A DNA stretch of 64,000 nucleotides from Ovis canadensis. Taxonomy: Eukaryota; Chordata; Mammalia; Artiodactyla; Bovidae. The stretch lies in contig NC_091262.1 of assembly GCF_042477335.2 (NCBI RefSeq), forward strand, positions 69,612,001 through 69,676,000, given 5' to 3'. Under the pieces are notes generated by a model. It worked only from the letters and a program-made list of their open reading frames with translations. It did no database searches and had not been told where the DNA came from. Of the stretch, positions 22,224-32,763 are shown in pieces. The translations under genes were made by a program, and so were the position numbers. Positions within the stretch are counted from its first letter, which is position 1. Every line of letters begins with the position of its first letter.

Positions 22224-23309
22224 CTAGGACAGCCCGCCTGCGGGGGACCCTCCCACTCCAGGCGGGTGGGGGGTCTGGAAGGCCGGGTGGAGCCTTGTCA
22301 GGACCTCGGGATCCTCGCTCTTCCCAGAGGCCTCGGGGGCGCCCAGCGGGTAGGCCTCCCGGGCCCGGCTGGTCCTGGCACAGGTGAGGAAGGCCAGGCA
22401 GGCCCCGCGGAGGCGGGCCAGGTCCCTGTGCGTGGTCTCACTGACGAAGCAGTAGAGCACGGGGTCGGCCACGCAGTTGAAGCTGGTGAGGAGCAGGGAG
22501 AAGTGGTAGGCATTGAAGATGCCCTTGGCGAAGTCGCAGCTGGACTCCCAGAGGCTGCGCACCAGCAGCAGCACGTGGTAGGGCAGGAAGCAGGCCAGGA
22601 AGATGACCACGGTGCTGAGCACTAGCCGCTGGATCTGGTCCTTGCGGCTCTTCTGGGTCCCGTGGCTGCGGCGCACAGCTCGCAGGATGCCCCGGTAGGA
22701 GGCCAGCAGCAGGCAGATGGGGAAGAGGAAGCCCACCAGGAAGCGGTAGTAGTTGATGCCGCGCTGGCGTGGCTCTAGCGGATAATGCTCGAAGCAGACG
22801 CGGTGCCGGTCGGCGTCTTCCACCACCTCCTCGTGCATGAGGAAGTAGATGCTGGTCAGCAGCTCCTTGGCCCAGATGAGCGCGCTGACGCCCATGGCGG
22901 CCTTCAAGGTGCGGAACTGGTGGAAGCGGAAGGGGTGGGCCACGGCCAGGTAGCGGTCAATGGAGATGCAGCAGAGGAAGCCCACGCTGATGTAGATGTT
23001 CTCGTAGAGCAGGATCCCGCACACCTGGCAGGACAGGTCGTCGTGGGACCAGTGGTCGTGCTGCAGCACGTACTGCAGCCAGAAGGGGAGGGAGCAGATG
23101 TAGAAGAGGTCGGCCACTGTCAGGTTGCACAGGTACACACCCAGCTCGTTCCGGGCCTTGATCTGCAGGTAGCCGTAGTAGAGGGACAGGCAGTTGGCCG
23201 GGAAGCCCACCACCAGCACCATGACGTAGACCACCGGGGCCAGCGTCTGGTGGATGGTGTGGTCGATGTCACAGTTCATCGAGGTGTTGTCTGCCGTGAT
23301 GTTCCCCAT
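22224..23309 (-). CDS. GPR68: GPR68 / OGR1, proton-sensing G-protein-coupled receptor
   Basis: Intact 361-residue class A GPCR in one exon (human 365 from memory). It is a plasma-membrane receptor activated by extracellular acid, coupling mainly through Gq to calcium. Features seen: N-glycosylation sites N3 (NIT) and N8 (NTS), seven hydrophobic segments, D67 in TM2, the C94-C172 disulfide pair, DRY-type D118-R119-Y120, CFLPYH in TM6 (240-245) and DPVLY (282-286) in TM7. The histidines reported to sense protons are present: H17, H20, H84, H169 and H269. The start was chosen at MGNIT because its context is GAAGATGG. An in-frame ATG ten codons upstream (23337-23339) has a weaker -3 base. The stop is TAG (22224-22226). 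The C-terminal tail is a few residues shorter than in human. Identification is firm. Confidence 0.98.
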   Translation of the reverse strand: MGNITADNTSMNCDIDHTIHQTLAPVVYVMVLVVGFPANCLSLYYGYLQIKARNELGVYLCNLTVADLFYICSLPFWLQYVLQHDHWSHDDLSCQVCGILLYENIYISVGFLCCISIDRYLAVAHPFRFHQFRTLKAAMGVSALIWAKELLTSIYFLMHEEVVEDADRHRVCFEHYPLEPRQRGINYYRFLVGFLFPICLLLASYRGILRAVRRSHGTQKSRKDQIQRLVLSTVVIFLACFLPYHVLLLVRSLWESSCDFAKGIFNAYHFSLLLTSFNCVADPVLYCFVSETTHRDLARLRGACLAFLTCARTSRAREAYPLGAPEASGKSEDPEVLTRLHPAFQTPHPPGVGGSPAGGLS

Positions 23310-23437
23310 CTTCGGGCCTGCCGGGGCCTTACCCCCCATATGCTCAGGAAGACGCCAGTCTCTCTATGGCCATCTTGCTTCTAGGATGTGGTTCAAGCTG
23401 CGGCGAAGGCTCGGCCTCACTGGTGATGCGTAAGCCC
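23310..23437 (-). other. GPR68: GPR68 5' UTR part of coding exon, with acceptor
   Basis: On the minus strand, 'cttttctgcctttgactttcag' precedes GGGCTTACGC, a strong acceptor at 23438-23439. The coding exon thus probably begins at 23437, and upstream noncoding exons lie to the right. Confidence 0.6.
23344..23373 (-). promoter_or_regulatory. short uORF in GPR68 5' UTR
   Basis: ATG in good context (AAGATGG) followed by nine codons (MAIERLASS) and TGA. It ends only a few bases before the alternative upstream GPR68 ATG. Such a uORF could lower or modulate translation. This is inference from sequence only. Confidence 0.5.
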
Positions 23438-23464
23438 CTGAAAGTCAAAGGCAGAAAAGCTTAG

Positions 23465-23545
23465 GATAATAGAAGCTAACATTTATATAGCACCTACCGT
23501 GTGTCAGGCACTGCTCCAAGTGCCTCACTTAATTTTTCTCTCTAA
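23465..23545 (+). mobile_element. MIR SINE fragment
   Basis: 'gaagctaacatttatatagc' and 'gtgtcaggcactgctccaag' match the MIR 5' half. Confidence 0.8.
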
Positions 23546-24384
23546 TGATTATCTTGATGCACACAGTCTTAACATCAATTCTTTTGATATTTTTTGCTTG
23601 TTCTGAAAAGGACACATTCATCCAAATTCCATTCAAGCATTCTTTTTCCTATTAAAAGGTACTTCTCTTTAAGATAGGCGATACTGTCATTTCTGTGCAA
23701 AACAAAACACAACTCATACTTTGTTTAGTGAGGAGCTATTTGGGCATCATATGCAGATAAAGAGTAAACCTTAGGACAGTATAACCTAGACAGCGCTTGA
23801 AATAACAGTCGTCCTACTGAGCTTAAATAATGGTGACAGAACAAGCGTTAGCCAGGCAGAGAAAAAAGAAACTCAAGCTGACAGCTCATTCGTGTCGCTG
23901 GATCCATTGCTCATTTCAGGGCAGAAGGCAGTCGAGTGGTCATGCATATGCCTTTCACATTGGTGTAGAGCCTCAAAATTTAGAAGATGACCCAGCCCAC
24001 GAACTCCAACTCAGCTGCACTGAATATACAGAATGCACAGACCAAGACACCGACATGCGGTTTCTGTCTCTCCATCCCCCTTCCCTGGCCTCCTGTCCCT
24101 TATTTATTTTCCTGGTCCCTTAGTCCAGCAAGCAAGGCCTGGAGCTCTTGTGAACACCATCCCATCCCGAGCTGGCTCTCCAAGGTGAAGATCAAATTCA
24201 ACCCACAAAACAGCACAGGCCCCAGACACTCTCTTCTGCCAACATTCAGCACCATCCACATTTTTCCTTCTTGCTCACAGGAATGTACCAGGTCAGTCAA
24301 CACTGAGGCCACAGCCCGTCCTGGGAGCTTCTTCAGACAGCACAAAAGAGACCCAACTTTGTTCACATCCTGCTGTGCAGCGAC
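23546..24384. other. GPR68 upstream intron (inferred), unique
   Basis: No exon or named repeat recognised. Confidence 0.35.
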
Positions 24385-24987
24385 AGACTTTATTTTCTTG
24401 GGCTCCCAAATCACTGCAGATGGTGACAGCAGCCATGAAATTAAAAGATGCTTGCTCCTTGGAAGAAAAGCTATGACCAGCCTACACAGCATATTAAAAA
24501 GCAGAGACACTACTTTCTGACAAAGGTCAGTCTAGTCAAAGCTATGTTTTTTCCAGTAGTCATGTATGGTTGTGAGTTGAACCATAAAGACAGCTGAGTG
24601 CTGAAGAATTGAGGCTTTCGAACTGTGGTGTTAGAGGGGACTCTTCAGAGTCCCTTGGACTGCAGGGATATCAAACCAGTCAATCTGACAGGAAATCAGT
24701 CCTGAATAGTCATAGGAAGGACTGATGCTGAAGCTGAAGCTCCAATACTTTGGTTGCCTGAGGTGAAGAATTGACTAACTCATTGGAAAAGACCCTAATG
24801 CTGGGAAAGATTGAAGGCAGGAAGAGAAGAGAACAACAGAGGATAAGATGTTTGGATGGCATCACCGACGCGATGGACATGAGTTTGAGCAAGCTCCGGG
24901 AGTTGGTGATGGACAGGGAAGCCTGGCGTGCCGCAGTCCATGGGGTGACAAAGAGTCAGACACGACTGAGCAACTGAACTGAACTAC
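24385..24987 (+). mobile_element. BovB 3' fragment, about 600 bp
   Basis: It covers the end of the BovB ORF region ('attttcttgggctcccaaat') to the 'gactgagcaactgaactgaa' terminus, with several small indels. Confidence 0.9.
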
Positions 24988-25104
24988 TGTGCTCTGAAAA
25001 CAGGCCAAGCTTCCCACAGGGCAGTGCTACTTCTCCTCCACGGAATCAGGAACCCAGTACAGGGCACAAGGCATCGAGACATGAGCACCAGGCTAGAGTC
25101 AGCA

Positions 25105-25235
25105 GCTCACAGGCTGTGCAAGTCTTTACTCTTCCTTAGCTTCAGTTTCCTCATCTATAAAATGGGGATAAAGACACTTGCCCTCAGGGTCAAGATCAGG
25201 GCCACATAAAATATGTCAAAACGCATGGCATTCTT
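25105..25235 (-). mobile_element. MIR SINE fragment
   Basis: Antisense MIR phrase 'cagtttcctcatctataaaa' with flanking segments. Confidence 0.7.
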
Positions 25236-25333
25236 TCTCCAGAGGCAAAGAAGCAGAATAAAAGATGATCGTCTTACTTGCAGTAGTGAAAAGTTCATAT
25301 TGTTGAGAATTTAACTAAGAAAATGCTATTGCT

Positions 25334-25620
25334 GGGCTTCCCTAGTGGTCCAGTGGTTGAGAAACCACCTGCCAATGCATGGGACACGAGTTCAACCCGT
25401 GGTCTGGGGAGATCCCACATGCTGCAGGGCAACTAAGCCCTTGCACCACAACTACTGAGCCCGCGGCCTAGAACCCATTCTCCACAACAAGAGAAGTCAC
25501 CGCAATGAGAAGCCCGTGCACCACAGTGCAGAGCAGCCCCCGCTTGCTGCAGCTAGAGAAGGCTGAGCACAGCAACGAAGACGCACAGCAACCCCAAACA
25601 CAACAATTTAAAAAAGAGAA
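25334..25620 (+). mobile_element. CHR-type SINE, long form
   Basis: Head 'gggcttccctagtggtccag', full body and A-rich tail. Full length. Confidence 0.87.
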
Positions 25621-25706
25621 TAAAAGAAAATGCTGTTGCTATATATACAAATGCATTTGAACAAGAGAGAATAAAAAAATTTTGTTGTAGGCCTACCTTA
25701 CAGATT

Positions 25707-25905
25707 GGGCTTCCCTGGTGGCTCAGCTGGTAAAGAATCTGCCTGCAATGCAGCCGACCTGGGTTTGATCCCTGGGTTGGGATGATCCCCTGGGAAAAAG
25801 GCTACCCATGCCAGTAGTCTGGCCTGAAGAATTCCTTGGACTGCAGAGTCCATGCAGTCAAAAAGAGTCAGACGCAATGACTGAGCGACGTTCACTTTCA
25901 CTTTA
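25707..25905 (+). mobile_element. Bov-tA SINE
   Basis: Full tRNA head and BovA unit, diverged in the middle, with a TTCACTTTCAC tail. Confidence 0.87.
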
Positions 25906-26721
25906 CCGTTTAGATTAATATACCAGAATGAAAAGCCTGAGCAGTTCTATCGATTTAAGACTCCTGGCTCAGATGAAAAACCTCACTGTGTCTAAATCAA
26001 CCTTGTTGTTGTTCACAATCATCCTCCCAAGGAGATTTTTTAGACATAGTTTTTTTCCTAATCACCTGCCCCCAATGGTGCATAAACAGATATTCTATAC
26101 ATCTTAAATCCTTAGATGTATAGAATATTTGTTTTTGCACCATGGCCTTTTGGAGGGTGACAGATCACTAAATAAGATTATTTTCACCCCACCCAAGAAC
26201 CAATCTCCCCCCACCCTCCTGAGAATGTATGGTCTATACGGCTGCAAATTCCAAGTGAACGGAGTCTGCATCAAGCTGTTTTGTAGTTTTAGCAGATCAG
26301 TCTTGCCCTTTGCTCTCTCTTCACCATACATAGTCAAGCTGGGACTCACGGACCAGGAAGGAAACCCCTGCTACAACTGACAATGTCTCATCACCCTCCC
26401 TCCTGTGGGCTCCTAACTGGCCTTGTGGGCACCGGAGCCAGGGCTCAGCCTGAAAACTGACAGAGCCTGCTAGGAAGGGTCTCAGAGATATCCCAGCCCA
26501 GCAGTTCCAGTCCTGGGGCTCATGGAGGATAAACTTGAGGGGTTCCCCTGAAATCACATGCTCCATCTTGCAAATATTTAAGTATGTGCATTTTTCCTGG
26601 AAAAGGGACCCATGGTGTTCATAAGTCTCTAAAACAGGCGAGAGATGGATCCAACCCAAAGCTGCACCCTCTTACCTGGATTCCCTGTGGCTCTCTCTGT
26701 GGCCAAGCCACCCCCACTCCT
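25906..26721. other. unique sequence
   Basis: Contains a direct pair of 'gatattctatacatctt'/'agatgtatagaatattt' segments at about 26090-26130, which form an inverted repeat. Otherwise nothing is recognised. Confidence 0.4.
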
Positions 26722-27045
26722 GTGCTTAAGTCACTCAGTCGTGTCTGACTCTTTGCGATCCCATGGACTGTAGCCCACCAGGCTCCACTGTTCTTGGGGA
26801 TTCTCCAGGCAAGAACACTGGAATGGGTTGCCATGCCCTCCTCCAGGGTATCTTCCCAACCCAGGGATCGAACCAGGTCTCCTGCATTGAAGGCGGGTTC
26901 TTTACCATCTGAGCCACCAGGGAACATCAAGAATACTGGAGTGGGTAGCCTATCCCTTCTCCAGGGGAATCTTCCTGACCCAGGAATAGAACCCAGGTCT
27001 CTTGCATTGAAGGCAGATTCTTTACCAGCTGAGCTACCAGGGAAG
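26722..27045 (-). mobile_element. Bov-tA SINE plus adjacent partial second copy
   Basis: A full minus-strand Bov-tA (26722-26923) is followed directly by a second tRNA head plus half BovA unit (about 26928-27044). The copies differ by several substitutions, so this is either a tandem insertion or an old duplication. Confidence 0.82.
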
Positions 27046-27119
27046 CTAAATCCCAGTGTTCTCATTTTTCCCTGACCATTATTCCCCGGGGCAGCCACAG
27101 GCATCTTTCCAAAATCCAA

Positions 27120-27550
27120 ACCGCATCCTCCTCTTCCTTGTTTAAAACCCACTGAGACAGTTTCACAGTGAGTTATCACATCCCCAGAAAACCCCCCAAA
27201 CTCCTACAAGGCCCAGTGTGATCCAACCCCAGCTCCTCCTACCTTCCCACCACCAACATCATGGCCAGCTTTCTGTGCCCTGGTCACCTGGCCTTGCTCC
27301 AGTTGCTCCAGGAGTGCAACTGCTCACCCCTCCCCTCCCCTCCTAGGGCAGGGCTGGCTCCTTTGCCGCCAGTTCTCAGGTTAAACACCACCCCTTTGTA
27401 GGTCCTCCCTGACCATCCCATTTGAGGGGCCCCCTCCCCCAGCACCATCACTCCTTCCTAGGTGCCGGCTCTGCAGAGTTCCCGTCAGTATCTGAGATTT
27501 GTTTGTCTACTTGTCTGCTTGTTGCCGATCTGTCTCCTCCACGAGGATGC
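27120..27550 (-). mobile_element. L2 3' region fragment
   Basis: Antisense L2-like text: 'ctacaaggcccagtgtgatc', 'tgccctggtcacctggcctt' and 'tcctccctgaccatcccatt' in order. Confidence 0.6.
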
Positions 27551-27632
27551 ATTGGGTTGGCTAAAAAGTTCATTTGGTTTTTTCCGTAAGATGGTGCAGA
27601 AAAACCCAAATGAACTTTATGGCCAATTCAAT
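27551..27632 (+). mobile_element. mariner-type MITE hairpin
   Basis: 82-bp element whose two halves are near-perfect inverted repeats: ATTGGGTTGGCTAAAAAGTT at the left against the complement of the right end. The text resembles the ruminant mariner-derived family. The transcript would fold into a long hairpin. Confidence 0.8.
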
Positions 27633-27714
27633 AAATTCCAAGAGGGCCATGTGCACCTTGAACAGTGCCTGGTGCATCACAGGCACTCCTGAGGACTTCT
27701 GGGAGGAATAAGTG

Positions 27715-27795
27715 GGTGCCGCCTCCCCACCTTACAGATGAGGAAACAGAGGTTCAAACAGGGAAGTGATGAGCCCAAAGCCAGCCTGATGAAGG
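27715..27795 (+). mobile_element. MIR SINE fragment
   Basis: 'cttacagatgaggaaacaga' core phrase. Confidence 0.65.
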
Positions 27796-28008
27796 AAGTA
27801 TGGGCATTAGAATCCAGTCTTCTTGTTCCAAGCCCCACCTCCCGCCACAACCAGTCCCCACCTAGCCTTGGCCCCAAGCTTTCAGTCCCTGAAGATGAGG
27901 ACCCACCTCTCCAACCTTTCAAGGATACAGGCCTGGATTTCAGTGATGGTGGTGGAGGGAGGTGCTTCTTGGTGCCATTTTCAGTTGTGGTTTAATATAC
28001 ACGACGGG

Positions 28009-28222
28009 AGCTTCCCTGGTGGCTCAGATAGTAAAGAACCTGTCTGCAATGCAGGAGACCCAGGTTCGATCCCTGGGTAGGGAAGATCCCTGGAGAAGCG
28101 AATGGCTACCCACTCCAGTATTCTTGCCTGGAGAATTCCATGAACAGAGGAGCCTGGAGGGCTACAGACCATGGGTGGCAGAGAGTTGGACATCACTGAG
28201 TGACTAATACTTTCACTCTCAT
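28009..28222 (+). mobile_element. Bov-tA SINE
   Basis: Full length with a short deletion near the 3' end of the BovA unit. Confidence 0.88.
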
Positions 28223-28227
28223 ACATA

Positions 28228-29840
28228 ATATAAAATTTATTTTGTTAACCATTTTTAATGTACAATTCAGTGGTAATTAAGTACACTTAAACTGTCATGC
28301 AACCATAACCACCATCCACCTCCAGAACTTTTTCAGTTTCCCCAGCCGAAAATCTGTTCCCGTTAAACTCTAACTCCCCATCCTCCATTCACGCAGTCCA
28401 TGGCAAACACCAGTCCACTGTCTGCCTCTGTGAATTTGACCACTCTAGATACCTCATGTACTTCCCTGGTGGCTCAGACGGTAAGCTGAGTGATACAGCA
28501 TTTGTCTTTTTGTGTCTTATTTCACTTAGCATCATGTCTCCAAGATGCATCCATGTTGTAGAATGTTATCAGAAGCTCCTTCCTTTTTAAGGTATAATAA
28601 TAGTCCATCATACATATATACTGCCTTTTATTTTTCCATTTGTCAATGGACATTTGGGCGACTTCTACCTTCTGGCGATCATGAATAGCACTACTCTGAA
28701 CATGTCAGGTCAGGAAGCAACAGTTAGAACTGGACATGGAACAACAGACTGGTTCCAAATAGGAGTACGTCAAGCCTGTATATTGTCACCCTGCTTATTT
28801 AACTTCTATGCAGAGTACATCATGAGAAATGCTGGGCTGGAAGAAGCACAAGCTGGAATCAAGATTGCCGGGAGAAATATCAATAACCTCAGATATGCAG
28901 ATGATACCACCCTTATGGCAGAAGGTGAAGAGGAGCTAAAAAGCCTCTTGATGAAAATGAAAGAGGAGAGAGAAAAAGTTGGCTCAACATTCAGAAAACT
29001 AAGATCATGGCATCCAGTCCCATCACTTCACGGGAAATAGATGGGGAAACAGTGGAAACAGTGTCAGACTTTATTTTTGGGGGCTCTAAAATCACTGCAG
29101 ATGGTGACTGCAGCCATGAAATTAAAAGATGCTCACTCCTTGGAAGGAAAGTTATGACTAACCTAGATAGCATACTAAAAAGCAGAGACATTAGTCTGCC
29201 AACAAAGGTTCGTCTAGTCAAGGCTATGGTTTTTCCAGCGGTCATGTATGGATGTGAGAGTTGGACTGTGAAGAAAGCTGAGTGCCAAAGAATTGATGCT
29301 TTTGAACTGTGGTGTTGGAGAAGACTCTTGAGAGTCCCCTGGACTGCAAGGAGATCCAACCAGTCCATCCTAAAGGAGACCAGTCCTGGGTGTTCATTGG
29401 AAGGACTGATGCTGAGGCTGAAACGCCAATACTTTGGCCACCTCATGCGAAGAGTTGATTCACTGGAAAAGACTCTGATGCTGGGAGGGATTGGGGGCAG
29501 GAGGAGAAGGGGACGACAGAGGATGAGATGGCTGGATGGCATCACCGACTTGATGGACGTGAGTTTGGGTGGACTCCGGGAGTTGGTGATGGACAGGGAG
29601 GCCTGGCGTGCTGCAATTCATGGGGTCGCAAAGAGTCGGACACGACTGAGCCACTGAACTGAACTGAACATGGGTATACTACTTGAGTCCCTGCTTTCAG
29701 TTTTTTGGGTATAGATCCAGAAGCGGAAACACTGGATCATATGGTAGTTCTATTTTTAATTTTTTGAGGAACTGCATTCTGTTTTTCCACAGTGGCTACA
29801 CCATTTTACATTCCCACCGACAGTGCAGGGATGTTTTCTT
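28228..29840 (-). mobile_element. L1M-type fragment, split by BovB
   Basis: Antisense L1: 'aatgtacaattcagtggtaa', 'agcatcatgtctccaagatg', then after the BovB 'cactggatcatatggtagtt' and 'catttta-cattcccacc'. It also carries a 26-bp stray Bov-tA head at 28460-28486. Confidence 0.78.
28705..29663 (+). mobile_element. BovB 3' fragment, 0.96 kb, partly open
   Basis: Two overlapping open stretches (28654-29040 and 29007-29657) carry the RT box NNLRYADDTTLM and the C-terminal [18 protein letters not shown], with one frame change between them. Flanked by CTGAACATG at 28696-28704 and 29664-29672 (perfect 9-bp target-site duplication). The open 216-codon 3' part makes this the youngest-looking BovB here. 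Confidence 0.92.
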
Positions 29841-30471
29841 GGTTTTTGCTTTTCATGTTTTGGTTTATATGTTTTGATGGTGAGATTCGGGGCAAAGGGG
29901 AAGCTGAGGACTGTGACCTCTGAACCTTGCACAGTCCCATGAGTCAAAATTTGGCTTCACTCCTCCTCTTCTTGCTAGCTCTCCTGTCCCTGACTCCCAG
30001 GCCCACACCTGAGGGTCCAGAAGGTTCACCTGGCTCAAACGTGAAGAAGTCCCTGAGTGGTCCCCAGGGACACCGGCCCGGGATGTCCATGTCTCTGAAT
30101 TTATCTGAGGTTCTCCACAGTTGACACAAAACTACCCTCAGGAAGATAAAAATTCATTCATCAGCACAGGCTCCCAGGCACCCACAAATATGGGCAAAAG
30201 AAACCAGGTGGAAAACATGTCTTGTCTGGTCTCAGGAGTTTGTTGAGAATCACCTGGCCGAAGCCTATTGTTTGCAGGTGGTGAGTGTATGCATGTGTGG
30301 GACAGGCTGGGGTGACCATTGATAAGTTCCTATTTCCTAGGACAACAACAAGCAAATTCTGGCAACCAAAGTCAGAAACATTCAAGTCCGCAGAGCTACA
30401 GACGATGCTTAAGTGAAAGCACCTCCTATGTCCATTTTGGAGCCAAAAGAGGTTTGGGGGTATTCTAGAGC
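29841..30471. other. unique sequence
   Basis: No gene or repeat recognised. Confidence 0.35.
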
Positions 30472-30650
30472 AGTTGTTCTTAAACTTAGGTGCACCCGAG
30501 TCATCTGGAGGATTTGTTGAAACAGATCACAGAGCCCCACCTTCATAGTTCCTGACTCAGTGGGTCAGAGGCAGGGCTCGAGAACCGGCAGCCACCCGCC
30601 AGGTGGTGCTGGTGCTGCAGGGCCAGGGGCCACACTCTGAGAAAGCAAAG
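30472..30650 (+). mobile_element. MER5A (hAT-Charlie remnant)
   Basis: 'cagttgttcttaaacttagg', 'agagccccaccttcatagtt' and the 'ccacactctgagaaagc' end follow the MER5A order. Confidence 0.75.
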
Positions 30651-30889
30651 CATCCACAGGTCTAGAGGCTCCGGAGGTTCACTCCTGGCTGAGTGCCATC
30701 CATGAGTTCCCAGGTCAAAGGACAGAATGGCTGGAAGGGGAACTTAAGACCCAGCAGAACTTGGTGGGCAGAACCATGATGCAGCCCTTGGGAGGTCAGC
30801 AGCTTGACTCAGGCCCTCAAGACAAGCGAGTGCGTCTCTTCGGTACTCACATTCGGTGTTTGCCAGATCTCCCACAGTTGACAGAGCAT

Positions 30890-31140
30890 TTCACATCTGC
30901 TCTCCTGTCCCATGTTTGCAACAGCCCTACTGTCCCCCCATTTTAGGGATGAGGAAACTGAGGCCCAGAGGGATACAGTGGCTTGTCCAACAGTCTGGTA
31001 CCTCCTGGTTTCATTCCACAAGTATCTCTGGAGCATCGGTTCACGGCCTCAGACTGGATATGGGGGACTTAGAGATAAAGAAGAAGAAATGGCTCCCACC
31101 CTCAGGGAGCCTTGGATCTTGAAAGGCAGGAACAAATCAG
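30890..31140 (+). mobile_element. MIR followed by an L2-like fragment
   Basis: MIR core 'gggatgaggaaactgaggcc' (30890-31000), then an L2-like '...agataaagaagaagaaatgg' segment (31011-31140). Confidence 0.6.
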
Positions 31141-32092
31141 CACCACTCAGGGTCCCGTGTGGCGGGTGCTGGGGGCATCCCTCCCACTCACACTTAAAGC
31201 TGACTTGTTCTTCTCACTACACACACACACTACCTCCTCCATGGTTTCGAACCCCCAGTACTGATGACTCCCAGATGTCCTCCCCACCCAAGGGGGAAGG
31301 CTTACAGAACCAGCTTCCTCCTGCCACACAGGGCATGCTCAGTGAGGCCGCCCTGCTCCTGCCGTTTCCTCCACCAGTCTGTTCTTGGAGGTAGCATCTC
31401 CACCTGCCCAGTCTCTTGTGTTGGATGACTGTGTGGGTTGGTTGATCTTTATCTTCATCCACAGCAACCACTCAATTACTCAGTTCTACCGTTTCCAAAT
31501 CTTCAATATTTCCCACATCCGTCTCCTCCTCTTTAGCTCCCTCCCCGTTGCCCCAGATTGGCTTGGTCAAGGCTTCCTCTCCAGAATCAATACATGGTCT
31601 CCTGTGGGATTCCCTGTCTCCATCTCACCATCGTCAAAGCCATCTTCTAAAACACAAATCTAAGCTAATCACTCCTGCTTCAAACCCTTCAATGGCTCTC
31701 TAATCATCCGTCTGCTCATCGACCACAGCAGATACTTACTGAGTGTCTATTATATGGAAGGCACTGCACTAGACACTGGCCCCTGGGGTAGCTCACGTTG
31801 CTTTTAGTCTTATGGGAGAGGGGAGAAGAAAGGAGAGGATTAGCTCCTAGGGAGAGTATAAGACATTAAGTTCTGAGTTCATAGGAGGTGACTTAGCCAG
31901 AAAAGCCTTTCTAAGCAGCATGATACTCTAAGATCAGGAGAAGAGAGACAGGCAGCCAGGGAAGAAAGGAGCTTCTGCCTGTGGAAACACTACATTCAAC
32001 AGGCCAAACGCCAGATAGACAGCGAGCGAGCACCTGTAAGGAACTGAATGTGAGGAGGGTGTGACCAGAGAGAGGACAACAAGCTACAGAAA
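31141..32092. other. mostly unique sequence
   Basis: Antisense L2-like text at about 31650-31715 and a MIR fragment at about 31725-31790 ('actgagtgtctattatatgg'). No gene is seen. Confidence 0.4.
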
Positions 32093-32107
32093 GGTTACCG
32101 AGTCCAT

Positions 32108-32738
32108 GCTGGCTCTGCTCGCCACACGACAGACCAATGAATCGGACATGAGGTGTAGAGACAAGGAATATGACTTTATTCAGAGACCTGGCTGACCGAG
32201 AAGGTGGCAGACTAATGTCTCTAAACAACCATCTTGTCGGGGCCTGGATGCCAATTTTTGATGGACCGGGAGGCCTGGTGTGCTGCAATTCATGGGGTTG
32301 CAAAGAGTCGGACACAACTGAGCGACTGAACTGAACTGAGAGAGGGAAGGGCTGAGGAACTCAAGTCAAAAGGCAGAATAGAGAGGGAGAGGCAGTAAGA
32401 AAATAAAATACAATGCGTCTTCAGTCTTGCAAAACATCTCTGGGAAGGGGTGTGTTAATCTCTTCTTTCCTGCAGCCTTCAGAGGTGGGCAAGGTCAGAT
32501 TATCTCCCTGTGAACTATAAAGGCACTATAGTTTAACAGTCAGGCAGAGGGACAGGGTCCTCTGAGGCAGGCCATTATGTATGATGATAATAACAAAAGC
32601 AATGAAAAGCAAGTCAAAGAAACAGTTCCATCGTGGAGTCAGAATTAGCTTCTCCCTGGAACAGGAACTGCTGACTAATTAGAAGGAGCTGAGGACAGTC
32701 AGGGACAAATCTGAGATGTATCTCAGTACTTGGTCCTC
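32108..32738 (-). mobile_element. solitary retroviral LTR (fossil), with BovB inside
   Basis: On the minus strand the element starts TG, carries AATAAA in an R/U5-like context and ends in CA. It is about 550 bp without the BovB insert. No internal genes adjoin it. The look is that of a ruminant endogenous retrovirus LTR, and the class is not settled. Confidence 0.55.
32255..32338 (+). mobile_element. BovB 3' terminus, about 84 bp
   Basis: 5'-truncated BovB end ('gatggaccgggaggcctggt' to 'gcgactgaactgaactgag') inserted in the LTR. Confidence 0.8.
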
Positions 32739-32763
32739 ATAATTTCCCCTAAATTATTTGTTA

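Noticed and set aside
22785-23384. 199-codon plus-strand ORF opposite GPR68
   Set aside because: It is a shadow of the GC-rich GPR68 coding frame, rich in V, G, E and A, with no family features.
28654-29657. Reverse-transcriptase-like ORFs considered as a host gene
   Set aside because: Flanking target-site duplication, truncated 5' end and BovB terminus show a LINE fragment.
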